From contig NZ_JAJSOH010000013.1 of NCBI RefSeq assembly GCF_021277265.1, forward strand, positions 155,584 to 219,583: 64,000 nucleotides of DNA, given 5' to 3'. Positions 1 to 7,784 of this stretch are shown piece by piece. The notes under the pieces were generated by a model. The model ran no database searches and was not told the DNA's origin. It saw nothing but the letters and a program-made list of their open reading frames with translations. The position numbers and the translations under genes were made by a program. The first letter of the stretch is position 1, and each line of letters begins with the position of its first letter. This DNA comes from Kineosporia rhizophila. GTDB taxonomy: Bacteria; Actinomycetota; Actinomycetes; Actinomycetales; Kineosporiaceae.

Positions 1-740
1 TCGGCCAGGAAGACCACCCGGTCGGCGTGGGCGGCGACCACCGGGTCGTGGGTGACCATGACGATGCTCTGCAGGCCGCCGTCGGCCGCCTGGAGCAGGC
101 CGCGCAGGGTGACCAGCAGCTCCCGGCCGGTGGTGGCGTCGAGGGCACCGGTGGGCTCGTCGGCGAACAGCACGGCCGGGCGGGCCACCAGGGCCCGGGC
201 GATCGCGACCCGCTGCTGCTGCCCGCCGGAGAGCTGGGCCGGGCGGTGCCCGGCCCGCTCGGCCAGGCCGACCGCGGCCAGGGCCTGGGCGACCCGGGCC
301 CGGTCGGGGCGGATCCCGGCCAGCCGCAGCGGCAGCTCGATGTTCTGGGTGGCGGTCAGGGAGGGCAGGAGGTTGAACGACTGGAACACGAAACCGATGT
401 GGTCGCGCCGCAACAGGGTCAGGGCGGTCTCGTCCAGGCCGGTGAGGTCGGTGCCGCCGACCGTGACCCGGCCCGAGTCGGGGCGGTCGAGCCCGGCCGC
501 ACACTGCAGCAGGGTCGACTTGCCCGAGCCGGAGGGGCCCATGATGGCGGTGAAGGCACCCACCGGGAACGCGATGCTGACCTCGTCCAGGGCCCGCACC
601 ACGGTGCCGCCGGTGCGGTAGGTCCGGGTCAGCCCGGTGATCTGGACGGCCTGGTCGGTGCCTGGAATGGTCATGGAGCCCCCCGGCTCGTCCGCGCCCG
701 TGTACTCGCTGGTCTCGATCTCGCTGGTCTTGCCTCGCAT
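1..740 (-). CDS. ABC transporter ATP-binding protein (MacB/LolD type), 3' end outside window
   Basis: This reads as an ABC ATPase that would energise an FtsX/MacB-type permease; the permease would lie beyond the left edge. In order one sees a Walker A (GPSGSGKST), a Q-loop region (GFVFQSFNLLPSL), the signature LSGGQQQRVAIARAL, a Walker B ending in LFADEPTGALD and a switch histidine in VMVTHDP. About 246 codons are visible and no stop is reached. The ATG at 740 has a GGGGGGAA ribosome site; an internal ATG at 674 is also possible. It lies 38 bp after the DUF4097 gene and is probably the fourth gene of the kinase/regulator operon, a common pairing for envelope-stress ABC systems. The substrate is unknown. 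Confidence 0.9.
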   Translation of the reverse strand, partial: MRGKTSEIETSEYTGADEPGGSMTIPGTDQAVQITGLTRTYRTGGTVVRALDEVSIAFPVGAFTAIMGPSGSGKSTLLQCAAGLDRPDSGRVTVGGTDLTGLDETALTLLRRDHIGFVFQSFNLLPSLTATQNIELPLRLAGIRPDRARVAQALAAVGLAERAGHRPAQLSGGQQQRVAIARALVARPAVLFADEPTGALDATTGRELLVTLRGLLQAADGGLQSIVMVTHDPVVAAHADRVVFLA

Positions 741-778
741 GATTCCCCCCACTGGGTCGATGCGTGGTCCGGTTGCTC

Positions 779-1558
779 TCAGTCGGTGTGAGCGACCTCG
801 ACCCGGCCGGCCTCGGCCGTGGCCGTGATGGTCGACCCGGCGTCCGGGTCGGGAGTGAAGCCCACGGTCGTCTCCTGCGACTGTGAGCGGGCGACGACCG
901 CGTAGGGCCCGGCCGGGACCAGCACGGAGACGTCTCCGGCGCTGGTCACCGCCCGCACCTGGCGTGGGGCCGCGTGGTAGTGCAGCTGGGCGTCGCCGGC
1001 CTGGGCCTCGACGTCGGTGCGGGCGGCCTCGAGGTCTCGCCCGACGATGCTTCCCTTCTGGGTGCGGGCGTGAATGCTCCCACCCAGCCCGTCCAGTTCG
1101 ATGTCGCCGGCGCTGCTCTCGGCCCGTACGTCGCCGGTGACACCGGTGACGCTCAGGGTGCCGGCCTCGGTGCGCAGGTCGACGTCCACGTCGGCGGGCA
1201 CGGTGAGCACGAACTCGGCCGAGCAGTCGCCGATCCCGGCCACCCCGCCCTCGGGGCAGCGGGCCCGCACCCGCAGCACCTCGCCCTCCCAGCGCTGCTC
1301 GATCTCGGGGGTGGCCCCGAACGAGGAGACGGTGCTGCGGCCCAGGGTGACCTGCCCGGCCGGGCCGACGGCGACCACGGCGTCGCCGGCGTTGGAGTCG
1401 ACCACGACCTTGCTCACCGGGTGCACGAGAACCTGCTCCCCCTCGGCACTCTCGGGCGGGACCGCGGCGTCGGCGAACACCCGGCTCATCGAGGCCAGGA
1501 CGATCACGGTCACCACGGCCCCGGCGGCCAGCCAGGCCGCCCGTAGATGGATGCTCAT
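779..1558 (-). CDS. DUF4097-family beta-strand repeat protein, membrane-anchored
   Basis: A 259-residue protein with an N-terminal hydrophobic segment (about residues 7-29) that should act as signal anchor, followed by an extracytoplasmic region rich in short repeated beta strands of the type GDVRAESSAGDIELDGLGG and GSIHARTQKGSI. This pattern is characteristic of the DUF4097 (DUF4098-like) adhesin-type beta solenoid. Its start overlaps the stop of the response regulator gene by 4 bp (ATGA), so translation is coupled. Two cysteines (in RARCPEGG and IGDCSAE) may form a disulfide outside the cell. The function is unknown; its position between a two-component system and an ABC ATPase suggests an envelope-sensing or effector role. 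Confidence 0.85.
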   Translation of the reverse strand: MSIHLRAAWLAAGAVVTVIVLASMSRVFADAAVPPESAEGEQVLVHPVSKVVVDSNAGDAVVAVGPAGQVTLGRSTVSSFGATPEIEQRWEGEVLRVRARCPEGGVAGIGDCSAEFVLTVPADVDVDLRTEAGTLSVTGVTGDVRAESSAGDIELDGLGGSIHARTQKGSIVGRDLEAARTDVEAQAGDAQLHYHAAPRQVRAVTSAGDVSVLVPAGPYAVVARSQSQETTVGFTPDPDAGSTITATAEAGRVEVAHTD

Positions 1559-2232
1559 CGCTTGCCCCCGCCGGTCGTGGGGTCCGAGGAGTCGTCCGCC
1601 TCCAGGTAGCGCAGTACGGCCAGTACCCGGCGGTGGTCCTCCTCACCCCCGGTGATGTCGAGCTTGGTGAAGATCGCGTTGATGTGCTTGGCCACCGCGC
1701 TCTCGCTGATCGAGAGGGCGCCGGCGATCCCGGCGTTGGAGCGGCCCTGGGCCATCACCTCGAGCACCTCGCGCTCGCGCGGGGACAGGCCCTCGATCGG
1801 GCTGCGGCGGCGCAGCAGCAACTGGGCCACCACCTCCGGGTCGAGGGCGGTGCCGCCGCCGGCCACCCGGCGAACCGCGTCGACGAACTCCTGCACGTCG
1901 GCCACCCGGTCCTTCAGCAGGTAGCCGACCCGTTCGGTGCCGGTGGCCAGCAGTTCGTTGGCGTAGCGCTCCTCCACGCTCTGGGAGAGCACGACGATGG
2001 CGACCGCGGGCTGCTCGCGGCGGATCCGGATCGCCGCCCGCAGGCCGTCGTCGGTCAGGTCGGGAGGCATCCGCACGTCGATCACGGCCAGGTCGGGCGG
2101 GTCCTCGGTGACCGCCTGCAGCAGCGCGTCGGCGTCGCCCACGGCCGCCGTCACCGACAGGCCGTTCATCTCCAGCAGCTTGGCCAGGCCCTCGCGCAGC
2201 AGCACCGAGTCCTCGGCGATCAGAACGCGCAC
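1555..2232 (-). CDS. NarL/LuxR-family response regulator
   Basis: A 225-residue two-component response regulator. The receiver domain fills residues 1-120, with an acidic pocket (AEDS) and the likely phospho-acceptor D52 in LAVIDVRMP. The C-terminal LuxR helix-turn-helix (GLSPREREVLEVMAQGRSN, then SESAVAKHINAIFTKL) covers roughly residues 145-205. The GTG at 2232 is chosen because it gives a normal receiver start (MRVLIAEDS) and overlaps the end of the kinase gene by 13 bp; longer in-frame extensions only translate the kinase out of frame. Its stop overlaps the next gene. It probably controls its own operon or the ABC system in response to the cognate kinase. Confidence 0.93.
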   Translation of the reverse strand: MRVLIAEDSVLLREGLAKLLEMNGLSVTAAVGDADALLQAVTEDPPDLAVIDVRMPPDLTDDGLRAAIRIRREQPAVAIVVLSQSVEERYANELLATGTERVGYLLKDRVADVQEFVDAVRRVAGGGTALDPEVVAQLLLRRRSPIEGLSPREREVLEVMAQGRSNAGIAGALSISESAVAKHINAIFTKLDITGGEEDHRRVLAVLRYLEADDSSDPTTGGGKR

Positions 2233-3509
2233 GGCAACTCCGCAGTGATCGTGGTCGGCCCCCCGCTGGGGCTGTCGATGCGCAACGTTCCGTCGACCGA
2301 GGCGACCCGGTCGCCCAGGCCCTGCAGACCGGTGCCGCCGCCCGGACGGGCGCCGCCCCGGCCGTCGTCGCTGACCTGCACCCGCAGCACGCCCTCCTGC
2401 AGCCGCACGTCGATGTCGACGGTGGTGGCCGCGGAGTGGCGCACGGCGTTGGTCAGGGTCTCGGCCACCACGAAGTAGGCGACCGCCTCCAGGGCGATCG
2501 GCGGGCGCTGTTCGGGCAGGTCGACCTTCAGCCGCACCGGCACCGCCGAGCGGGCCGCGATCCCGGACAGGGCGGCGTCGAGCCCGCGGTCGTCGAGCAC
2601 CGCCGGGTACAGGCCCCGCACCAGGTCGCGCAGCTCCGAGAGCACCAGCTTGGCCTCTTCGTGGGCGTCCTGGACGGCCAGTTTCGCCCCTTCGGAGAGG
2701 TCCGGGTGGGCGGTGCGCAGAATGCCCAGGTTCATCGCCAGGGACATCAGTCGTTGCTGCACCCCGTCGTGCAGGTCGCGTTCGATCCGGCGGCGCTCGG
2801 CGTCGGCGGCGCTGACCGCCGCGGCCCGGCTGGCCCCGACCGCGCTGAGCCGGCGGTCGAACTGCAGGCGCCGGTTCTGCCCCAGCAGGGCCTGCGCGGC
2901 CCGGGAGTCGGCCTCGGCCAGGCCCATCGCCAGCAGCGGGGTGGCCAGCAGGACCACCACGCCGAAGACGAAGAACCCGATCTGGGCCAAGGTCAGCCGC
3001 AGGTCGGTGCTGTACGGCCCACCGATCGGCATCCACCAGGCATAGGCCGGCAGCACGCTCAGCGTGACCCCGGCGACCCAGCCCAGGCCGATCAGCAGGG
3101 CCCCGGCGCCCAACACGGCCGACAGCAGGTGGTAGCTGACCTGCCGCCAGAAGCCCTCCGATCGCAGGTCGGTGACCCGGCGCCCGAACCAGCCCCGTCC
3201 GGCGTAGTCGCGCTCGTCCGGCGGGATCGCGATCTGCCGGAAGGCCAGGTGCCGGGAGCGCTGCACGTCGGTCATCACCCGTACCAGGATCAGCAGCAGC
3301 CCCAGGCTGAGCAGGGCGCCGACTACGGTCACCGCCAGGGTGGCGGTCAGGGTGAGAAGAACGAGCACCCCGACCGCCGCGCTGATACCGAGCGGCACGT
3401 TCAGGCACAGGTAGGCGGTGTCGAGCCAGGCCTGGCGGCGGAACGGTCCGCGCAACAGGGTGAGGGCGGTCTGCCTGCCGCTCACCGTGCGCACTTCCCC
3501 CTCGTCCAT
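2220..3509 (-). CDS. Sensor histidine kinase, HisKA_3 (NarL-partner) class
   Basis: A membrane histidine kinase of about 429 residues. The first half holds hydrophobic segments in two pairs (around residues 35-80 and 125-195) without a large extracellular sensor. The HisKA_3 dimerisation box with the phosphorylated histidine is seen in RRIERDLHDGVQQRLMSL. The ATP-binding domain follows with an N-box (ETLTNAVRHS) and the G-box VSDDGRGGARPGGGTGLQGL. It is paired with the overlapping response regulator downstream. The ATG at 3509 is preferred; a TTG at 3527 in frame is also possible and neither has a strong ribosome site. The topology resembles actinobacterial sensors that monitor membrane state. 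Confidence 0.92.
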   Translation of the reverse strand: MDEGEVRTVSGRQTALTLLRGPFRRQAWLDTAYLCLNVPLGISAAVGVLVLLTLTATLAVTVVGALLSLGLLLILVRVMTDVQRSRHLAFRQIAIPPDERDYAGRGWFGRRVTDLRSEGFWRQVSYHLLSAVLGAGALLIGLGWVAGVTLSVLPAYAWWMPIGGPYSTDLRLTLAQIGFFVFGVVVLLATPLLAMGLAEADSRAAQALLGQNRRLQFDRRLSAVGASRAAAVSAADAERRRIERDLHDGVQQRLMSLAMNLGILRTAHPDLSEGAKLAVQDAHEEAKLVLSELRDLVRGLYPAVLDDRGLDAALSGIAARSAVPVRLKVDLPEQRPPIALEAVAYFVVAETLTNAVRHSAATTVDIDVRLQEGVLRVQVSDDGRGGARPGGGTGLQGLGDRVASVDGTLRIDSPSGGPTTITAELPCAF

Positions 3510-3588
3510 GCCCTCGAAGGTAGGCAACCGCGGGCCTGACCCGCGAGTACGTCAGTACCCGTTCTCACCCTGTACCCAGCACCACCCT

Positions 3589-4560
3589 TCAGCCCATGAC
3601 CGGTGTTCCCGCCGGTTCGGGAACCCGGACCACCGTGGCCGAGGACGGCTCGGCCATCGCCACCGCGATCCGGCGGGGACCGGTGAACGGCTCGCGGGCG
3701 TGGGCGGCGGCCATGTTGTCCACCACCAGAACGTCACCCTGACGCCAGTCGAAGCGCCGGGAGGCGGCCCGGTAGCAACCCCGCAGGTGGTCCATCACGT
3801 CGTCGGGGATCCGCCCGCCGTCACCGAAGTAGGTGTTGGTGGGTAGGTCCGGTTCGTCGAAGATGCCCAGCAAACCTTCCCGCACCTCGGCCGCGAGGGT
3901 GCTGACGTGGAAGAAGGTGGCGTGGTTGAACCAGACCGGTTCCCCCGAGACCGGATGGGTGTGCACGGCCTGGCGTACGGCTGTGGTGCGCATCGAGTCC
4001 CGCCCGGTCCACTCCACCTGCATGCCCCGGCTGCGGCAGTACTGCTCGACCTGCGAGCGCTCTTCGGTGCCGAACAGCTCCCGCCAGGGCACGCCGAAGC
4101 CGGGGTGGAAGTTGCGCACCACGCGCCAGCGGCGGCGGGTGAACTCCTCGCGCACCGCCGGGTCGACCGCCTGCCAGACCTGGCGGATGTCGGCCAGGGG
4201 GGTGGCGCCCTGGGTGAGGGGTTCGCCGAGGCAGTGGAAGTACAGCGTCTGCGGCCAGACCGCCTGGTAGGAGTTCTCGTTGTGAAGGAAGATCTCCTCG
4301 GCCGGCGGGTAGTCGGTGGAGGTGTAGATGTCGCCCTTGATGCTGTGCCGGGGTGAGGAACGCTCGGCGTAGGTCAGCGGGTCGTCGCCGGAGAAGGCCC
4401 GCACCACGTCGGCGAAACCGTCCACCCCGCCGATGTCGAAGCCTCGCAGCAGCACCGCTCCGCGTTCGGCCAGGCTGCGCCGCAGGGCCGGGCGGTCCTT
4501 GGTGATGAGTTCCAGCACGGAGCCGTCGTCCTCGACGAGGGCCGGGAGCATCTCGCTCAT
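3589..4560 (-). CDS. TauD/TfdA-type Fe(II)/2-oxoglutarate oxygenase, SyrP-like (1)
   Basis: A 323-residue non-heme iron oxygenase of the TauD/TfdA fold. The iron triad is visible as H-x-E in FLHNENSYQ and a distal histidine in NMAAAHAREPFTGPRR, with the following arginines likely binding 2-oxoglutarate. The early motif TSTDYPPAEEIFLHNE is typical of SyrP-like enzymes, which hydroxylate amino acids while they are tethered to NRPS carrier proteins (SyrP itself acts on aspartate; established for syringomycin). It starts 9 bp after the stop of a related oxygenase gene, so the two form one transcript. Whether the substrate is carrier-bound Asp/Asn, diaminopropionate or a fatty acyl group cannot be told from sequence. 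Confidence 0.88.
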   Translation of the reverse strand: MSEMLPALVEDDGSVLELITKDRPALRRSLAERGAVLLRGFDIGGVDGFADVVRAFSGDDPLTYAERSSPRHSIKGDIYTSTDYPPAEEIFLHNENSYQAVWPQTLYFHCLGEPLTQGATPLADIRQVWQAVDPAVREEFTRRRWRVVRNFHPGFGVPWRELFGTEERSQVEQYCRSRGMQVEWTGRDSMRTTAVRQAVHTHPVSGEPVWFNHATFFHVSTLAAEVREGLLGIFDEPDLPTNTYFGDGGRIPDDVMDHLRGCYRAASRRFDWRQGDVLVVDNMAAAHAREPFTGPRRIAVAMAEPSSATVVRVPEPAGTPVMG

Positions 4561-4569
4561 GACCGCGGC

Positions 4570-5499
4570 TCAGTCGGACATCGCGACGAGAACCCGCCGC
4601 GGCCCGGTGAAGGAGCGCCGGCCGTGGCCGACGGCGATGTTGTCGATCAGCATCAGGTCGCCGGTGCGCCAGGGCACGTCGACGGCGGTGGCCAGGCCGC
4701 GGTCGCGGACCTGGATCGCGTACTCGCCGGGGATCGGGCTGCCGTCGGCGAAGGTGACCGACTGCGGCAGTTCGTCCTCGGGCATGATCTTGGCCAGGGC
4801 GGCGGCCGTCTCGTCGCCGAGGGCGGCCGAGTGCCACTGGTCGGACTGGTTGAACCAGACCTCGTCGTGGGTGACCGGGTGCTTGATCGTGGAGGGCCGG
4901 ACCATGTGCACGCGCAGGCCGCCGTCGCTGCGCCACTCCCAGGTGGCGCCGGAGGCGGCCAGCAGCTGCTGCACCTGGTCGCGGTCCTGCGACTCGAAGG
5001 TGTCCTGCCAGCTCTTGCCCAGACCGAGCCCGTCGTGCAGGTTCTGGGTGTAACGCACGCCCCCGGCGAACGCGTCGCGGACCTCGTCGTCGAGGGCCTC
5101 CAGCCAGGCGGTGCCCTCGACGATCGGGGTGGCGCCGCCGGTGGCCGGGGCGACCTGGCAGAAGAACATCAGCCGGGCCGGCCAGGAGGCGGCGTAGGAG
5201 AGCTCGTTGTGCATGGAGATGGTGTATTCGGGCGGGTACTCGGTGGAGGTGTACACGTTCTTGCCCACCTTGGTGCGGGGCGAGTTGCCGTGCACGTAGG
5301 CCAGCCGGTTGGGCAGCAGCAGGTCGATGGCGCTCTCCAGGGTCTCGGGGCTGACCCCGAAACCCCGGAACACCAGGGCCTTGTGCTCGGTCAGCAGCGA
5401 GTCCAGCGCCCTCTCGGCGCGCAGGTACTCGAGGAGCCCCTGGGCGGTGGCGGGCGAGGAGACGTCGCCCGGGGCGATCTCGTGCGGGTGCCAGCTCAT
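4570..5499 (-). CDS. TauD/TfdA-type Fe(II)/2-oxoglutarate oxygenase, SyrP-like (2)
   Basis: A 309-residue paralogue of the downstream oxygenase. It shares the pattern VYTSTEYPPEYTISMHNE, giving the H-x-E iron ligands, and ends with NIAVGHGRRSFTGPRR, giving the distal histidine and the 2-oxoglutarate arginine. Internal sequence differs widely from its neighbour, so the two probably act at different positions or on different substrates rather than being a recent duplication. It is the first gene of a two-gene unit that lies just beyond the end of the main biosynthetic operon and has its own promoter-like motif at 5558-5570. The role in the cluster product, probably beta-hydroxylation of an amino acid, is inferred from family and context. 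Confidence 0.88.
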   Translation of the reverse strand: MSWHPHEIAPGDVSSPATAQGLLEYLRAERALDSLLTEHKALVFRGFGVSPETLESAIDLLLPNRLAYVHGNSPRTKVGKNVYTSTEYPPEYTISMHNELSYAASWPARLMFFCQVAPATGGATPIVEGTAWLEALDDEVRDAFAGGVRYTQNLHDGLGLGKSWQDTFESQDRDQVQQLLAASGATWEWRSDGGLRVHMVRPSTIKHPVTHDEVWFNQSDQWHSAALGDETAAALAKIMPEDELPQSVTFADGSPIPGEYAIQVRDRGLATAVDVPWRTGDLMLIDNIAVGHGRRSFTGPRRVLVAMSD

Positions 5500-5557
5500 G
5501 ATGAAGACCCTCTCTGTGCGGGTGGTCTCAGCGGGTGATGGGAGGTTCCCAGCCCCG

Positions 5558-5570
5558 TCTATACGTTTCC
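5558..5570 (-). promoter_or_regulatory. Promoter-like motif GGAAA-N2-TATAGA upstream of the oxygenase pair
   Basis: On the minus strand this reads GGAAACGTATAGA, 58 bp before the oxygenase start. The same motif with two changes (GGAAAGATATAGA) lies 42 bp before the FabG-like gene at the head of the main cluster operon. TATAGA is a good -10 candidate. The match suggests a common activator, possibly the SARP regulator encoded nearby. No transcription data; the assignment is by motif sharing only. Confidence 0.5.
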
Positions 5571-5589
5571 GATATGGCTCACCAGCAGC

Positions 5590-6918
5590 TCACCAGCAGT
5601 GCCGGCCGCGGGTGGTACGGCGCGGGCGGGGGGCCAGGTGCCGGCCGCGGGGGTTACGGTGCGGCCCGAACACCACGATCGTCACCAGGGCGAGCGTGGC
5701 CATCACGGCCGAGAACACGATCATGGACGTGCGGGTTCCGGTCTCCTGCAACAGGTATCCGGCACCGAGCGCACCGAAGGCGCTGAAGCCGGAGACCATG
5801 AGGAGGACGACGCTGCCGACCCGGCCCTGCAGACGGTCGGGGGTGACCCGCATCTGGTGCACGGTGCCGGCCACGGTCACCGAAGCGCCGATGCCGGACA
5901 TGAGCAGGAAGAGGGCCCCCAGCAGCCAGGGGTCGTCGGCCCAGATCATCCCGGGCAGCACCAGCGCCCAGGCCAGGTAGGTGACCACCATGATCCGTTC
6001 CATCCGGGCGCGCTGGATCCAGCGCCCGCCGAACAGGGCCCCGGCCAGGCCGCCGACTCCGCCCGCGGCCAGGATCAGGCTGACCGACAGCGGTGAGCGC
6101 CCGCCGTCCTTGGCGATGAACTGCAGGGCCAGGATGATGCCCTGGAAGATCATGTTGCTGACCGCGATCAGGCCCAGGGCGATGCGCAGTTCGCGTTCGC
6201 GCCACACCCAGGTGAGCCCCTCGCGGGCCTCGGCCAGCGGTGAGCGGGGGTTCGTGCGCTGCGGCGGCGGCATCGGCCCGCGCAACGAGAGGATCGCCAG
6301 CAGCGAGAGCAGGTACAGCACGGCGCTGGAGGTGAACGGGGCCCAGCGGGTGAGCTCGTACAGCGTGCCTCCGGCCGGGTGCCCGCCGAGCGCGGCCGCC
6401 CGGGCGCGGGCCTCGTTGCGGGCCAGGGCGACCGGCAGCTGCTTCTTGGCCACCACGAAACGCACGGCGGCGCGCTCGGAAAGCGTGTAGAAGACGGTGA
6501 AGGCCCCCTGGAGGAAGGCGACCACGACGAGGTGGGCGATCCAGACGTGGCCCAGCACCAGCGCCACGGCCACCGAGCCGATCCCGATCAGCCGCACCAG
6601 GTCGGCCACGATCATCACCCGGCGCCGGTCCCACCGGTCGACCAGCACCCCGGCCGGCAGCTGCACCAGCAGCTGGGGCAGCAGGGCGGCGAAGGCGACC
6701 AGCCCGGCCAGGCTCTTGGCGTAGCCCTCGTAGACCACCACGAAGGTGAAGGGGGCGGCGCTGAAGCGCTCGGCCAGCACCGCCGCCCCCGACCCGGCCC
6801 ACATCAGCAGGAACTGCCGGTTGCGGCCGAGCGGAACCTCCGCGTCCTCTGCGGTCGGGGAACTTTGAGGACGGGTGTCAGGCTCGGTCAGGGTCACCGG
6901 GAGCCGGCCAGGCACCAT
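5590..6918 (-). CDS. MFS transporter, enterobactin-exporter-like (MFS_3)
   Basis: A 442-residue major facilitator protein with about twelve hydrophobic segments starting near residue 35. The loop between helices 2 and 3 reads GVLVDRWDRRRVMIVAD, close to the MFS signature, and a second copy-like loop VHQMRVTPDRLQGRVGSV lies in the C-terminal half, as in EntS-like exporters. A basic tail ends the protein. The start overlaps the carbamoyltransferase gene by 25 bp, so it is the last gene of the long cluster operon. The likely role is export of the cluster product and self-protection. The short hydrophilic N-terminus may be over-long if a later start is used. Confidence 0.87.
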   Translation of the reverse strand: MVPGRLPVTLTEPDTRPQSSPTAEDAEVPLGRNRQFLLMWAGSGAAVLAERFSAAPFTFVVVYEGYAKSLAGLVAFAALLPQLLVQLPAGVLVDRWDRRRVMIVADLVRLIGIGSVAVALVLGHVWIAHLVVVAFLQGAFTVFYTLSERAAVRFVVAKKQLPVALARNEARARAAALGGHPAGGTLYELTRWAPFTSSAVLYLLSLLAILSLRGPMPPPQRTNPRSPLAEAREGLTWVWRERELRIALGLIAVSNMIFQGIILALQFIAKDGGRSPLSVSLILAAGGVGGLAGALFGGRWIQRARMERIMVVTYLAWALVLPGMIWADDPWLLGALFLLMSGIGASVTVAGTVHQMRVTPDRLQGRVGSVVLLMVSGFSAFGALGAGYLLQETGTRTSMIVFSAVMATLALVTIVVFGPHRNPRGRHLAPRPRRTTRGRHCW

Positions 6919-7784
6919 TCCAGCACGGCCATGGCGCTGTAGAGCTTGTTCCCGGCCTGGTCGAAGGCGATGCTGTGGCGCCCGTCGAGCACCGCGGCGG
7001 TCACCTCCTCACCGCGGTGGGCCGGGAGGTCGTGCATGAACACGGCCTTGGGGCTGTCGCGCCACAGCTGCTCGCCCACCTGGAAGGGCGCGAACACCTG
7101 CCGCCAGTCCGGGTCGGGCTTGCTGGTGCCGGTGGTCTGCCAGCGGGTGGTGTAGATGACGTCGTAGTCGCTCTCCAGGTTCTTCAGGTCGTGCCGCTGG
7201 GTCACCCCTGGCGCCGTCAGACCTTTTCCAGGGACGCCGTACCCGGGTGGGGTGCGCAGGTCCAGCACGGTGCCGGGGAAGCGGGGCAGGGCCAGGGCGA
7301 GGGCGGCCGCCGTGTTGTTGCCCTCGCCCAGGTACAGCACCCGTAGCCCGTCGATCCGGCCGAAGTGCCGGAACAGGGTGGTCAGGTCGGTCAGGGCCTG
7401 GGTGGGGTGCTCCTCGGTGGTCATCGCGTTCACCACCCCCATCCGTTCCTGCCCGGTCCAGGCGCGCAGCTCGGCGGTCGGCGCGGCGGTGCGGGCGACC
7501 AGGCCGTCGAGCATCCGCGAGAACACCTGCCCGGTGTCCTCCAGGGTCTCGCCGGTGTTGGTCTGCAGGTCTTCCGGGCCGTAGGCGATGATCCGGGCCC
7601 CCAGCCGCAGGGCGCCGCTGGAGAACGCGGTGCGGGTACGGGTGGAGGTCTTGCGGAAGTACACGCCCACCACCGCCTCGTCGAGGGCCCGGGAGCGCTC
7701 GCCGTCGGCGAACTCGGCGCCCCGTTCGACGATCTGCCGCACCTGCCGGTCGGTCAGGTCGGCGATCGAGATGAGATGTCGCAT
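6894..7784 (-). CDS. Carbamoyltransferase of the aspartate/ornithine family with altered amino-acid site
   Basis: A 296-residue carbamoyltransferase. The carbamoyl phosphate loop is intact (S47-T-R-T-R51) and HPTQ is at residues 126-129. The acceptor-amine side is not that of an ornithine enzyme: the usual SMG loop is absent, with TRWQTTGTSKPD (from residue 213) in its place, and the HCLP motif is HDLP (H251-D252), so the catalytic-site cysteine is aspartate. The surrounding sequence LPAHRGEEVTAAVLDG still matches ArgF closely. Placed between the NRPS and the exporter in a cluster that makes diaminopropionate, it most likely carbamoylates diaminopropionate, or a residue on the assembly line, rather than ornithine. 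It overlaps the NRPS stop by one base. No argF-type arginine genes surround it. Confidence 0.88.
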   Translation of the reverse strand: MRHLISIADLTDRQVRQIVERGAEFADGERSRALDEAVVGVYFRKTSTRTRTAFSSGALRLGARIIAYGPEDLQTNTGETLEDTGQVFSRMLDGLVARTAAPTAELRAWTGQERMGVVNAMTTEEHPTQALTDLTTLFRHFGRIDGLRVLYLGEGNNTAAALALALPRFPGTVLDLRTPPGYGVPGKGLTAPGVTQRHDLKNLESDYDVIYTTRWQTTGTSKPDPDWRQVFAPFQVGEQLWRDSPKAVFMHDLPAHRGEEVTAAVLDGRHSIAFDQAGNKLYSAMAVLEWCLAGSR

